Source: JANQEA01 sp964466035 (GTDB lineage Bacteria; Bipolaricaulota; Bipolaricaulia; UBA7950; UBA9294). From it: a stretch of 61,315 nucleotides of DNA. The translations under genes and the position numbers were made by a program. This document shows, piece after piece, positions 24,465-32,422 of the stretch. Below the pieces are notes generated by a model, which worked only from the letters and a program-made list of their open reading frames with translations, was not told where the DNA came from and did not search any database. Location of the stretch: contig CAYXLR010000011.1 in NCBI GenBank assembly GCA_964466035.1, positions 1 through 61,315 of the forward strand, given 5' to 3'. Every line of letters starts with the position of its first letter. Position 1 is the stretch's first letter.

Positions 24465-25235
24465 CTACGGACGGCCCTCGACCGCGTCGGCGACGGCCTC
24501 CGCGAAGCCGTCCGGGTTGTCGACGAGCATGTCGTGCCCCGATCCACGGATCACGCGAACGTCGACGCCGTCGGCGGTCAGCCGGTCGACGTCCGGGTTG
24601 GGGACGTTCTTCTCGCCGTAGAGGAACGTCCGCGGGAGCTCCAAGCGGGCGAGCCGGTGTCGGTACGTCGGCCGCCGCGGCGCGATCAGCGACACGGCGC
24701 TTCGATGCAGAGCGGCCGGATCGGAGGCTTGGACGGTCCCGGCGTAATCGGGGAATCCGGCGTCCCGCAACGCACGGACGAAATCGGCGTGACCGTGGGA
24801 GAGGAACTCCTCTTCGGACATCGCCGCGATCGGGCCGCTGACCGTCCCCGGCCCCGGGTCGAGGTTCCCTTCGGCGACGATCAACCGGCCGACGAGCCGG
24901 GGCGCGGCGGCGACGAGGATCGCGATCGATCCGCCCATACTGTGTCCGACCAACACGGTCCCGGAGATCCCGAGATCCCGGAGGAGCGAGACGACGATCT
25001 CCGCCTGCCGCTCCATGCCGTAGTCGAATCCGTCCGGTCGGTCGCTGTACCCGTGGCCGAGGAGATCGACGAGGAGCGAGCGGTGATCGCGGAGCCGCGG
25101 ATGCACGACCGCGCGGGGGAAGTACGACGAGGAGGCGGAGCCGAGACCGTGCAGGAAGACGAGCGCCGGATCCCGGCCAGGCAGGTCGTGGTATCGCAGG
25201 TGGACGTCCAGGCCCGCGACGTAGTACGCGTTCAT
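24465..25235 (-). CDS. Alpha/beta-fold hydrolase
   Basis: A 256-residue alpha/beta hydrolase. The oxyanion-region motif FLHGLGSASSSYF, the strand-end VDLLGHGYSDRPDG, the nucleophile elbow GHSMGGS (Ser near residue 100) and the catalytic His in GSGHDMLVDNP are visible; the acid is probably Asp or Glu in FLYGEKNVPNPD. Substrate unknown; esterase, lactonase or C-C hydrolase activities occur in the family. It starts 13 bases downstream of the oxidoreductase stop on the same strand, so the two form an operon. GGAGGAGCGG precedes the ATG on the minus strand (its complement overlaps the neighbour's end). Confidence 0.88.
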   Translation of the reverse strand: MNAYYVAGLDVHLRYHDLPGRDPALVFLHGLGSASSSYFPRAVVHPRLRDHRSLLVDLLGHGYSDRPDGFDYGMERQAEIVVSLLRDLGISGTVLVGHSMGGSIAILVAAAPRLVGRLIVAEGNLDPGPGTVSGPIAAMSEEEFLSHGHADFVRALRDAGFPDYAGTVQASDPAALHRSAVSLIAPRRPTYRHRLARLELPRTFLYGEKNVPNPDVDRLTADGVDVRVIRGSGHDMLVDNPDGFAEAVADAVEGRP

Positions 25236-25248
25236 CCGCTCCTCCCCG

Positions 25249-26388
25249 TCAGTCGATCGGCGCGACCGTCTCCCGGACGTCGATCCCGCGCTCCCGCAGG
25301 CCGCCGAGGATGAAGTCGACGCGCGCCGGATCCCGCCCGAGGGACTCCGGCGGGACGATTCCCGGCTCCCGCCAGAGGCCGTTCGCCAGGAGCCGGGCGG
25401 CCATCGACGCCGCGTACCCGGTCGTGCGCGCCATCGACGGCGTTTCGGTCGCGCGGTCGTATCGGTCGAGGAGATCGTACGTGCGCCTCAGCTTCTCTCC
25501 CCGGGCGGTCCCCTCGACCTCGACGCGCATCACCGTCAGATCTTCCTCCCCCTCTTTCAGTTCCCACATCGGAAACAGGAGGGCCTTCGTCAGGTCGATC
25601 GGTCGGATCTCCCGCCCTTCGACCTCGATCGGCTCCTCGGACAGGAATCCCGTGTCGCGGAGGAGCGCCATCTTCCCCGCGTGCCCGGGGTACCGGAGCG
25701 TCTTCTCGATCATGTCGGGGGCTCCGATCGTCCGGACGAGCGTGCGAAGGCCGTCGGTGAGGAACGCTTCGAGCGTGCCGATTCCCTCGAATTCGAGGAG
25801 CTCCACGTCGCTCAGCGCCGGCCGGGTGATCTGTCGGCCTCCGGCGACGAACCGCGCCGGCCGGGTGTACTCCTCGAGGACGTCGACCGGCGAGAAGACG
25901 GCGCGATACTCGTACGGAGGAACCGGCTTTGCGGGGAGACCGCCGACGTAGATCGAGACCGAGTCGGTCCGATCGAAGAGGGCGTCGGCGTGCCCGACGA
26001 GCAGGTTGCTCGTCCCCGGCGCGACGCCGCAGTCGACGATCGCGCGGACGCCGTTTCGCTTCGCCAGCGCGTCGAGCTCGAACGGATCCTCGGCGAAGAA
26101 GGCGATGTCGACGACATCGACCTTCGCCTCGACGATCGCGCGAAGCGTCCGAAGGCCGAGGAAGCCGGGGACCGCGCTGACGACGAGATCGGCCCCCTCG
26201 ATCGCACGGGTTGCCGTGCTCGAAAGCGAGAAGTCGACCCGCTCCCCGGCGATCCCGTGCCGCTCCGCCAGGCGCGCGAGACGGGCGGCGTCGCGGTCGG
26301 CGACCCGAACCCGGAACGCGTCGTCCTTCGCCAAGTCGACGGCGATCGCGCTCCCGACGCGCCCGGCTCCCAACACGACGATGTCCAC
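25249..26388 (-). CDS. Saccharopine dehydrogenase-like NAD(P)-dependent oxidoreductase
   Basis: A 379-residue protein of the saccharopine dehydrogenase/homospermidine-synthase-like superfamily. A Rossmann motif VLGAGRVGSAIAVDLA opens the protein; later VVSAVPGFLG, DCGVAPGTSNLL and LRYPGHAGKMALLRDTG match the Lys9-like group. Likely substrates are amino-acid-derived imines; saccharopine is one option, but carboxynorspermidine-type substrates are also possible. The GTG at 26388 starts the Rossmann strand directly; the longer frame to 26766 is a translated GC-rich spacer. The alpha/beta hydrolase gene follows 13 bases later. It is divergent from the unknown gene at 26525. Confidence 0.82.
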   Translation of the reverse strand: MDIVVLGAGRVGSAIAVDLAKDDAFRVRVADRDAARLARLAERHGIAGERVDFSLSSTATRAIEGADLVVSAVPGFLGLRTLRAIVEAKVDVVDIAFFAEDPFELDALAKRNGVRAIVDCGVAPGTSNLLVGHADALFDRTDSVSIYVGGLPAKPVPPYEYRAVFSPVDVLEEYTRPARFVAGGRQITRPALSDVELLEFEGIGTLEAFLTDGLRTLVRTIGAPDMIEKTLRYPGHAGKMALLRDTGFLSEEPIEVEGREIRPIDLTKALLFPMWELKEGEEDLTVMRVEVEGTARGEKLRRTYDLLDRYDRATETPSMARTTGYAASMAARLLANGLWREPGIVPPESLGRDPARVDFILGGLRERGIDVRETVAPID

Positions 26389-26524
26389 CGCGGACCACGC
26401 TCCGTTTCGGCCGGATTGTACGGAGGGCCGCGGCGGTTGGCGAACCCTTCGGGCGCCCCGGCCCCGCGATGCAACGGTCCGGAGACGGCCGATGTCCACG
26501 CTGCATCCCGGGGAGGACGCCGGG

Positions 26525-27214
26525 ATGCTAATCGACGAGACGAGCCTGAGCGGAACGATCGACGCGGTCAGCGCCCGCCTCGCGTGCGGCGAGGCGCTCT
26601 CCGCGGCGGAGCGACGGGATCTCGCCGCCTGGCTCCTCGGCCGCCAGATCCGGTCCGGGCGCGGCAGCGGGATGCTCGCTCCGTTTCCGGGCGAGCTCGA
26701 GTCGGGGGTCCGGCTGTTCACGGGAGAGCGGCTCCGGACCCGTGTCGCGGCGCGGAGCGTGCTCACGCTGGAGTCGGCTCGGATCCTGTCCGCGTGGGCC
26801 GGCGAGGCGCCGGAGGTCCGACTTGCACTGGCGCGGACGTCGGCGGCGATGCGTCATGCCTGCTTCGCCGTCTCGCACTGCGTCATCGGCGAGTGCGCCC
26901 ACTCGTCGATCGCGTACATGCGCGACGCCGCGTCGGACCGGAGCGGCGACCGCCGGAAGTGGATCGCGGATCACCTGCACGTGATCCGCGAGCATCGGGA
27001 TGGGACCGGACGCTGGAAGCGCTTCCCGTTCTACTACACGCTGCTCGCGCTGCTCGAGGTCGGGACGCCGGCGGCGAACGCGGAGCTGGCGTACGCCGGC
27101 CCGGCCTGTCGGCGTGTCTTCGAGCGTGCGGTGGGCGGCGCATACGCGGCGAGGCGGAAGGACGTCTTGCGCCGAGCGCTCGAGGGAGCCACGAGCCCGC
27201 TTCCGGCGCGCTGA
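26525..27214 (+). CDS. Conserved-looking protein of unknown function
   Basis: The 229-residue product is not recognised. It looks all-helical: LSGTIDAVSARLACGEALSA, SVLTLESARILSAWAGEAPE, ALARTSAAMRHACFAVSHCVIGECAHSSIAYM and FPFYYTLLALLEVGTPAANAEL suggest paired helices as in HEAT-like or toroid repeats. Two Cys and two His in ACFAVSHCVIGECAHS could form a metal site. No signal peptide or membrane helix. The frame opens far upstream, but GGGGAGGA lies 7 bases before the ATG at 26525. It is divergent from the saccharopine-dehydrogenase-like gene, and the next gene is convergent. Confidence 0.6.
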   Translation: MLIDETSLSGTIDAVSARLACGEALSAAERRDLAAWLLGRQIRSGRGSGMLAPFPGELESGVRLFTGERLRTRVAARSVLTLESARILSAWAGEAPEVRLALARTSAAMRHACFAVSHCVIGECAHSSIAYMRDAASDRSGDRRKWIADHLHVIREHRDGTGRWKRFPFYYTLLALLEVGTPAANAELAYAGPACRRVFERAVGGAYAARRKDVLRRALEGATSPLPAR

Positions 27215-27259
27215 CGGGCGCGACGTTCCTTGTGGCGTCTTGCTCGAGCGGTCCTCCGG

Positions 27260-27730
27260 CTACATCGCGATCGGCAAGTACAGGTCGAACACCCACTTCT
27301 CGGGATCGGTCTCGGTGGGGTTCACCACCTTCTCGAGGCACGTGCACCAGTTCGGGGGCCTCGTGTACGGGCTGTCCTCGAACCAGGCGACCAGCTCGCG
27401 CCAGACCCGACCGATGTTCGAGAGGCCGGTGAAGCGCGTGACGGCGTACTTCGCGCCGGGGACGTCCTTGATCCGAATCGGCTCCTCGGCTTCGACCTCC
27501 GGTCCGACGACGAGCCACATCTCGTACCCGTAGTTCGGGCTGCCCGGCGACGGGTTCGGGTTGTTGAAGCCGAAGGAGCGGTAGCCCGGATCCCCCGGCT
27601 TGAGCCCGATGCTCCGGGCGAATTCGGTGATCATGGACGCGGCCTGATTCTCGGGCTCCGTCCCGTAGCCGAGCGCGCTCGCCACGCGCATCGGTGGAAG
27701 GTCGACGATGCGTACATCCTCCAGCGTCAT
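27260..27730 (-). CDS. GyrI-like / AraC effector-binding domain protein
   Basis: A 156-residue stand-alone effector-binding (SOUL/GyrI-like) domain. The start VRIVDLPPMRVASALGYG and later KYAVTRFTGLSNIGRVWRELVAWFEDS and KWVFDLYLPI match the family, which binds small hydrophobic ligands or DNA gyrase. There is no helix-turn-helix, so it is not itself a DNA-binding regulator. It follows the acetyltransferase gene (27744-28145) by 13 bases in the same operon, opposite a WYL regulator that probably controls both. GAGACAGGAAATG supplies the ribosome binding site on the minus strand. Confidence 0.82.
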   Translation of the reverse strand: MTLEDVRIVDLPPMRVASALGYGTEPENQAASMITEFARSIGLKPGDPGYRSFGFNNPNPSPGSPNYGYEMWLVVGPEVEAEEPIRIKDVPGAKYAVTRFTGLSNIGRVWRELVAWFEDSPYTRPPNWCTCLEKVVNPTETDPEKWVFDLYLPIAM

Positions 27731-27743
27731 TTCCTGTCTCCTT

Positions 27744-28145
27744 TCAGAGCTTGAGACGCTCTTCCTGTGAAAGCGCGTTCTCGTAGTCGAAGAACTTGAA
27801 CGGCACGTCCGGGTTCTCCGACACGCCGATCTTCGTGAAGCCCATCCGCGCGTAGAATCCGTGGTTTTTGTCGGCCCACTCCGGGGTGTCGAGGCTCCAT
27901 CGGATGACGCTCGGATGGCGCCGATACATCAAGCGCAGGATCTCCTTGCCGATCCCCCGATCCTGATAATCCGGATCGACGTAGATCCCCTCGCACCGCC
28001 ACTCGCCCTCGCCGAGGTCCGGTCGCGCTACGACGAAGAGACCGCCGACGATCCGTTCCTCCCCGAGGACGACCTTGTAGTACGTCGTGTCCACGGGAGT
28101 CGCGGGCTCGAGTCGTACGGGTCGGGTCTCCTCTCTGCACGGCAT
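27744..28145 (-). CDS. GNAT family N-acetyltransferase
   Basis: A 133-residue single-domain acetyltransferase. The central strand CEGIYVDPDYQDRGIGKEILR carries the acetyl-CoA loop (Q-D-R-G-I-G), and KNHGFYARMGFTKIG is the typical C-terminal motif. Substrate unknown. The ATG at 28145 has GAGGAGGTG 4 bases upstream on the minus strand; the much longer open frame to 29330 is antisense to the WYL regulator and was rejected. It is the first gene of a two-gene operon with the GyrI-like protein and is divergent from the regulator, with the palindrome at 28180-28196 between them. Confidence 0.87.
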   Translation of the reverse strand: MPCREETRPVRLEPATPVDTTYYKVVLGEERIVGGLFVVARPDLGEGEWRCEGIYVDPDYQDRGIGKEILRLMYRRHPSVIRWSLDTPEWADKNHGFYARMGFTKIGVSENPDVPFKFFDYENALSQEERLKL

Positions 28146-28179
28146 GTCCACCTCCTCGGTTCCAGTCTGCCGCGCATTG

Positions 28180-28196
28180 GTGACATCCAGTGTCAC
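28180..28196. promoter_or_regulatory. Probable operator GTGACA-N5-TGTCAC
   Basis: A perfect 6+6 inverted repeat with a 5-base centre (TCCAG), located 31 bases before the WYL regulator start and 35 bases before the divergent acetyltransferase start. Its position between divergent regulator and target genes makes it the likely binding site of the regulator. Confidence 0.65.
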
Positions 28197-28226
28197 AGAT
28201 GTAGATGCCGGTCCGAGGAGGATTCC

Positions 28227-29210
28227 ATGCGCGCCGACCGGCTGCTTTCGATCCTGATGTACCTGCAGACGCGCGGCCGAACGACGACCGACCGGCTGGC
28301 CGAGGAGTTCGAGGTCTCCCGTCGGACGATCCTTCGCGACCTCTACGCGCTCCGCGTCGCCGGGTTCCCGGTCTACACCGAGCGCGGCCCGCACGGCGGC
28401 TGCTATCTGCACGAGGAGTACCGAAACACCCTGACGCAGCTGACGACCGACGAGATCGCGGCGCTGTTCCTGTCGAGCATTCAGGAGCCGCTCAAGGATC
28501 TCGGGCTCTCGGAGTCGCTCCGCGGTGCCGTGCTCAAGCTGACCGCGGCGCTCCCCGAGTCTCGTCAGGCCGCGCGGAGCCGGGTCGCGGAGCGGGTCGT
28601 CATCGACCCCAAGCCGTGGGTCCGCCCGTCCGAACCGATCGGACACCTGGGCACGCTGCACCGGGCCGTCATGGAGGATCGGTGGGTCACGGCGAAGTTC
28701 GCGCGTCCGTTCGGCGTCGAGACCGAGCGGCGGATCGCGCCGTACGGGTTGATCGCCAAGGCGGGGGCTTGGTTCGTCGTCTGGGCGGGCGAGGACGGTC
28801 GGTTGCGCGTCGACCGCACGTCTCGCGTCCAGGAAGCGCGGATCGAGACCGAGCGGTTCGAGCGGCCGGACGGTTTCGATCTCGAAGCCTACTGGACGGA
28901 CTGGCGGGATCGGCAGGAGAAGGTGCGACCGACGTTCGACGTCCGTCTGCGTGTACGAAAGGACGCGATCCGATACGTCGAGGACGCGCTCGGTGCGCGG
29001 CAGGGCGTCTTCTATTCGATGCCGACGACTTCGGCCGAGTGGACGAAGATGGACGTTTCCTTCCCGTTTCTGGAGGAAGCGCGGCGGGCGCTTCTCGCGC
29101 TCGGCGGCGCGGTCGAGGTGATCTCGCCGAACGCGTTGCGCCGCTCGATGGCCGACTTCGCCGAGCAGATCGGGCGCGTGTACGGCGCCGCAGGGTCGGA
29201 TGCCGTGTAG
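28227..29210 (+). CDS. HTH/WYL-domain transcriptional regulator (YafY-type)
   Basis: A 327-residue regulator. Residues 1-60 form a DeoR-like winged helix (LLSILMYLQTRGRTTTDRLAEEF...RRTILRDLYAL); the middle contains the WYL domain (region APYGLIAKAGAWFVVWAGEDG, a WYLVA-like variant) and the C-terminal WCX-like extension. WYL domains sense ligands, often nucleic-acid related or small metabolites. It likely controls the divergent acetyltransferase/GyrI-like pair and itself through the palindrome at 28180-28196. GAGGAGGATTCC precedes the ATG. The reading frame upstream of 28227 is antisense to the acetyltransferase and was discarded. Confidence 0.9.
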   Translation: MRADRLLSILMYLQTRGRTTTDRLAEEFEVSRRTILRDLYALRVAGFPVYTERGPHGGCYLHEEYRNTLTQLTTDEIAALFLSSIQEPLKDLGLSESLRGAVLKLTAALPESRQAARSRVAERVVIDPKPWVRPSEPIGHLGTLHRAVMEDRWVTAKFARPFGVETERRIAPYGLIAKAGAWFVVWAGEDGRLRVDRTSRVQEARIETERFERPDGFDLEAYWTDWRDRQEKVRPTFDVRLRVRKDAIRYVEDALGARQGVFYSMPTTSAEWTKMDVSFPFLEEARRALLALGGAVEVISPNALRRSMADFAEQIGRVYGAAGSDAV

Positions 29211-29267
29211 CGAGCGCATCGTCCGCGGCGCTTCTCCCTCGCTCGCGGCATGCGACGGCCCGTTCGT

Positions 29268-29295
29268 TTGCGCCCGTTTTCGGGGGCGATAGAAT
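29268..29295 (+). promoter_or_regulatory. Sigma70-like promoter
   Basis: TTGCGC (29268-29273), 16-base spacer, TAGAAT (29290-29295), with the M28-type peptidase ATG 19 bases further on. Confidence 0.5.
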
Positions 29296-29313
29296 CCGCC
29301 CGAGGAGGAACTC

Positions 29314-31164
29314 ATGGGATTCGAGCACATCTTGCAGAGCCTGAACGGATCGATCTCCGGTGCCCGCGCGAAGGGCCACGTCGCGAAAATCGCGGAGTTC
29401 CATCGGATTCAGGCGTCGCCGGGCTACGACGAAGCGCTGCGATACGTCGAAGGGGAACTGCACAAGCTGGGGGTCGAGACAAGCGTTTCGGAGTACCCCG
29501 CCGACGGGAAGACGGAGACCTACGGCTGGATTGCGCCGACTGGGTGGCGGATCGGCTCGGGCCGTCTCCGCCAGCTCGAACCTGCGGAGCGAACGCTCTG
29601 CTCGTTCGACGAGGTTCCGACTTCGATCCTCGGCCAGTCGGCCGGCGGGCGCGCGGAAGGCGGGCTGGTCCACGTCGGAAAGGGCACGGCGCCCGAGCTC
29701 GAGGGACTCGACCTCGCCGGGGCGTTCGTCCTGACGTGCGGGCGAGCGAGAGAGGTGGTAAAGCGGGTCCGCGGCCGGGGAGCCGTCGGGCTGATCGTCT
29801 ACCCCGACACCGAACGGGCCGCTGCTTCGTACGATCTGGTCCAGTACGCCGGACTCTTCCCACAGGCCGGCGAACTCGACGCGACGCCGATGGGCTTCTC
29901 GATCTCGCGGCGCGCGGCCGATCGCCTCATCCGGCAGCTCGGGAAGGGCTCCGTCTGCCTCCGCGGCGAAGTCGACGCCGAGTTCTCCGACGGGGCAATG
30001 CGGCTCCTCGAGGCGGCGATCCCCGGCACCGACCCGAGCGCCGGCGAGGTCCTCCTGGTCGCGCACCTCTGCCATCCGAGCCCGTCGGCGAACGACAACG
30101 CGTCGGGAAGCGGGCTGCTGCTCGAGCTCGCGCGCGGGCTGCTCAAGCTCTCCGAAGAGGCTCCGCTCCGCGACACCGTCCGGCTTCTCTGGGTCCCGGA
30201 GTTCAACGGGACGATCCCGTGGGCAGCGGCGAACGTCGAGAAGCTCCGGAACGTCCGATTCGTGCTCAACCTCGACATGGTCGGGGAGTCTCCCGAGGCG
30301 CTCGGCGAGCCGCTCCGCGTCTTTCGTGTTCCGAACGCGCGGCCGACGTATCTCAACGCGTGCTTCGAGCCGATCCTGGCGAAGATCGCGGAAGACGAGG
30401 CGGCGTTCTCCTCGCAGGGATCGCGGCGTCCGCTTCACTGGATCCTCGACGGCCCGAGTGGGGGCAGCGATCACCTCGTCTTCCAGGCGATGCCGCACGC
30501 GCTTCCGGCCGTGATGTTCGGGCACGACGATTCGTATTGGCACACCAGCATGGACACGGTCGACAAGGTCGATCCGACGCGGCTCAAACAGGTGGGAATC
30601 CTGACGGCGGCGCTCGCGGCGCTGTCGACGTGGGCGGCCGATGAGGCGAGGCTCCTGGGTGCGTGGCTCCTGGTGTTCAGCAGCTCGGAGCTCGCTCGCG
30701 CCGACACTCTGACGCAGAACGAGCCGAAGCACGGAAAAAGGCTCCTGGCGACGGCCCTCTCGATCGAGAAGGCAAGAGCCGAGGCGCTTCGCGACCTGGT
30801 CGGGGCCGCGGCGTGGAATCTCGACCGGCACGTCGCTGCGCTCGATTCGATCGCGGCGGTCCTCGCCGACGGCTCGCCCGACGTCGAGGCGAGCGAGGCG
30901 ACTGGGCCGCGCCGCGTCCTCGACGGCCCGGTCCGGTTCGCGATCGTCGACGGCTTTTCCGACGAAGAGAGGTCGTTCTTTGAGGAGAAGTTGTCGGCGA
31001 ACCATCGCGCCGTCGTCGAATCGCTCGTCAACCTGTGCGACGGCGGACGGACGATCGAGGAGATCGCGATGCATCTGACGCTCGACTTCGGTCGACCGTT
31101 CTCCGTCGCCCACACGGAGCGGGGCGTCGAGTTGCTCGCCAAGTCGGGGTATCTCGCCGTCTAG
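29314..31164 (+). CDS. M28-type aminopeptidase-like protein (DUF4910-type)
   Basis: A 616-residue zinc-peptidase-like protein. Metal-ligand motifs are HLCHPSPSANDNASG (about 250), PEFNGTIPW, LNLDMVGE and FGHDDSYWHTSMDTVDKVD, which match the M28/DUF4910 aminopeptidase layout including the inserted PA-like domain near residues 100-220. The C-terminal 70 residues look like a winged-helix or PqqD-like module (VVESLVNLCDGGRTIEEIAMHL). No signal peptide, so probably cytoplasmic and acting on peptides. The ATG has GAGGAGGAAC upstream. A putative promoter lies at 29268-29295. An MFS gene follows after 32 bases and may be co-transcribed, possibly importing or exporting the peptide substrates (inference). 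Confidence 0.78.
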   Translation: MGFEHILQSLNGSISGARAKGHVAKIAEFHRIQASPGYDEALRYVEGELHKLGVETSVSEYPADGKTETYGWIAPTGWRIGSGRLRQLEPAERTLCSFDEVPTSILGQSAGGRAEGGLVHVGKGTAPELEGLDLAGAFVLTCGRAREVVKRVRGRGAVGLIVYPDTERAAASYDLVQYAGLFPQAGELDATPMGFSISRRAADRLIRQLGKGSVCLRGEVDAEFSDGAMRLLEAAIPGTDPSAGEVLLVAHLCHPSPSANDNASGSGLLLELARGLLKLSEEAPLRDTVRLLWVPEFNGTIPWAAANVEKLRNVRFVLNLDMVGESPEALGEPLRVFRVPNARPTYLNACFEPILAKIAEDEAAFSSQGSRRPLHWILDGPSGGSDHLVFQAMPHALPAVMFGHDDSYWHTSMDTVDKVDPTRLKQVGILTAALAALSTWAADEARLLGAWLLVFSSSELARADTLTQNEPKHGKRLLATALSIEKARAEALRDLVGAAAWNLDRHVAALDSIAAVLADGSPDVEASEATGPRRVLDGPVRFAIVDGFSDEERSFFEEKLSANHRAVVESLVNLCDGGRTIEEIAMHLTLDFGRPFSVAHTERGVELLAKSGYLAV

Positions 31165-31196
31165 AGCGCGTCCTCGGGAGGGATGAGACGAAGGCG

Positions 31197-32420
31197 ATGA
31201 ACGCCCGTGTTCGGCTGTTCCGTACGCTGTCGCAGTACGACCGGCGATTCTGGATGTTGTTCGTCGTTCAGTTGATCGTCGCCGTCGGCTTCGGCGCGGC
31301 GATGCCTTTCGTAAGCATCTTTCTGCACAACGTCCTCGGCGTCTCGATGACCTACGTCGGCACGATCATGCTCGTCTCCGCGCTCGTCGCGGCCGGCGGG
31401 CGGATCATCGGCGGGGAGATCGCCGATCGCATCGGACGTCGACCGCTGCTCATCGGCGGAATGGCGGCGCGGGTTCTGGTCTTCGCGCTGATGGCCTACG
31501 TGATTCACATCCGGGCCCCGGCTCTGATTGTCGGCTCCGTCTTCGTCGCGGTTCGACTCGTCGGAGCGGCGGTTCGACCGGGCCTTTCCGCGATGGTCGC
31601 CGACGTCGTCGAGCCGGAGCGCCGCGTCGAGGCGTACGCCCTCTTCCGGATCGGCGGGAACGCCGGGTGGGCGATCGGGCCGGCGATCGGCGGATTCCTC
31701 GTCACGACGTCGTACGCTTCGCTCTTCCTGCTGACGACCTTTGCCAGCCTGATCGGCCTGCTGCTGCTGGTCTTCTTCACCAGCGAGTCGATCCGGGTCA
31801 CCGAGACGGGCCAGTTCTCGTTGCGGCGGGTCCTCGACGTGGCGCACGACCTTCGGTTCCTCGTCTTCTGCGGATGGAGCGTGCTGCTGTTCGTCGTGAT
31901 GGGGCAGTTCGCCAGCACGCTCGCCGTCTTCTCGACCCAGGTCGTGGGGATCGCCGAAGCGCAGTTGGGGATCCTGTTCACGCTGAACGGCATCGTCGTC
32001 GTTCTCTTCCAATGGCCGGCCGCCCGGCTGTCGAATCGAATCGGCGTCCGTTGGGGACTCGTTCTCGGCTGTCTCCTCTACGCGCTCGGCTACTTCTCGG
32101 TCTCGGTTGCATCGGCGTTCCCGTTCTTGCTAGGGTCGATGATCGTCATCACGCTCGGGGAAGTGACGTTCTCGCCAACGTCGATGGCGGCGGTGGCGAA
32201 CATGGCACCCGAGGAGCGCGTCGGCCGATACATGGGACTGTTCGGCCTCACCGAAGCGCTCGGCTGGTCGCTCGGCCCATTCATCGGGGGGGTGTTGTTC
32301 GACGTGCTGCACACGACGCCGACGGTCCTGTGGGGGATCATCGCGCTGATCGGCGTGACGGCGGCGGTCGGGTTCGGTACGACGACCCGCGGGGCAGGAC
32401 AACAGGTTGAAGGAGGGTAA
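31197..32420 (+). CDS. Major facilitator superfamily transporter
   Basis: A 407-residue MFS protein with 12 predicted helices. Motif A is GGEIADRIGRRPLLIGG (about residues 71-87), a further conserved loop is GYFSVSVASAF, and GLFGLTEALGWSLGPFIGGVLFD fits the motif-C-like antiporter helix, so drug or metabolite efflux is plausible. The ATG at 31197 has only GGGAGGG 13 bases upstream. It follows the M28-type peptidase by 32 bases and is followed after 2 bases by a membrane-anchored protein, giving a three-gene unit. Confidence 0.85.
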   Translation: MNARVRLFRTLSQYDRRFWMLFVVQLIVAVGFGAAMPFVSIFLHNVLGVSMTYVGTIMLVSALVAAGGRIIGGEIADRIGRRPLLIGGMAARVLVFALMAYVIHIRAPALIVGSVFVAVRLVGAAVRPGLSAMVADVVEPERRVEAYALFRIGGNAGWAIGPAIGGFLVTTSYASLFLLTTFASLIGLLLLVFFTSESIRVTETGQFSLRRVLDVAHDLRFLVFCGWSVLLFVVMGQFASTLAVFSTQVVGIAEAQLGILFTLNGIVVVLFQWPAARLSNRIGVRWGLVLGCLLYALGYFSVSVASAFPFLLGSMIVITLGEVTFSPTSMAAVANMAPEERVGRYMGLFGLTEALGWSLGPFIGGVLFDVLHTTPTVLWGIIALIGVTAAVGFGTTTRGAGQQVEGG

Positions 32421-32422
32421 CC

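Noticed and set aside
23517..25313. 598-codon plus-strand frame spanning the M1 peptidase and hydrolase genes
   Set aside because: Crosses two well-supported genes in antisense and has no recognisable domain.
28687..31113. 808-codon open frame on the minus strand
   Set aside because: It is antisense to the WYL regulator and the M28-type peptidase, is Arg/Asp-rich with no domain, and reflects the lack of stop codons in GC-rich third positions.
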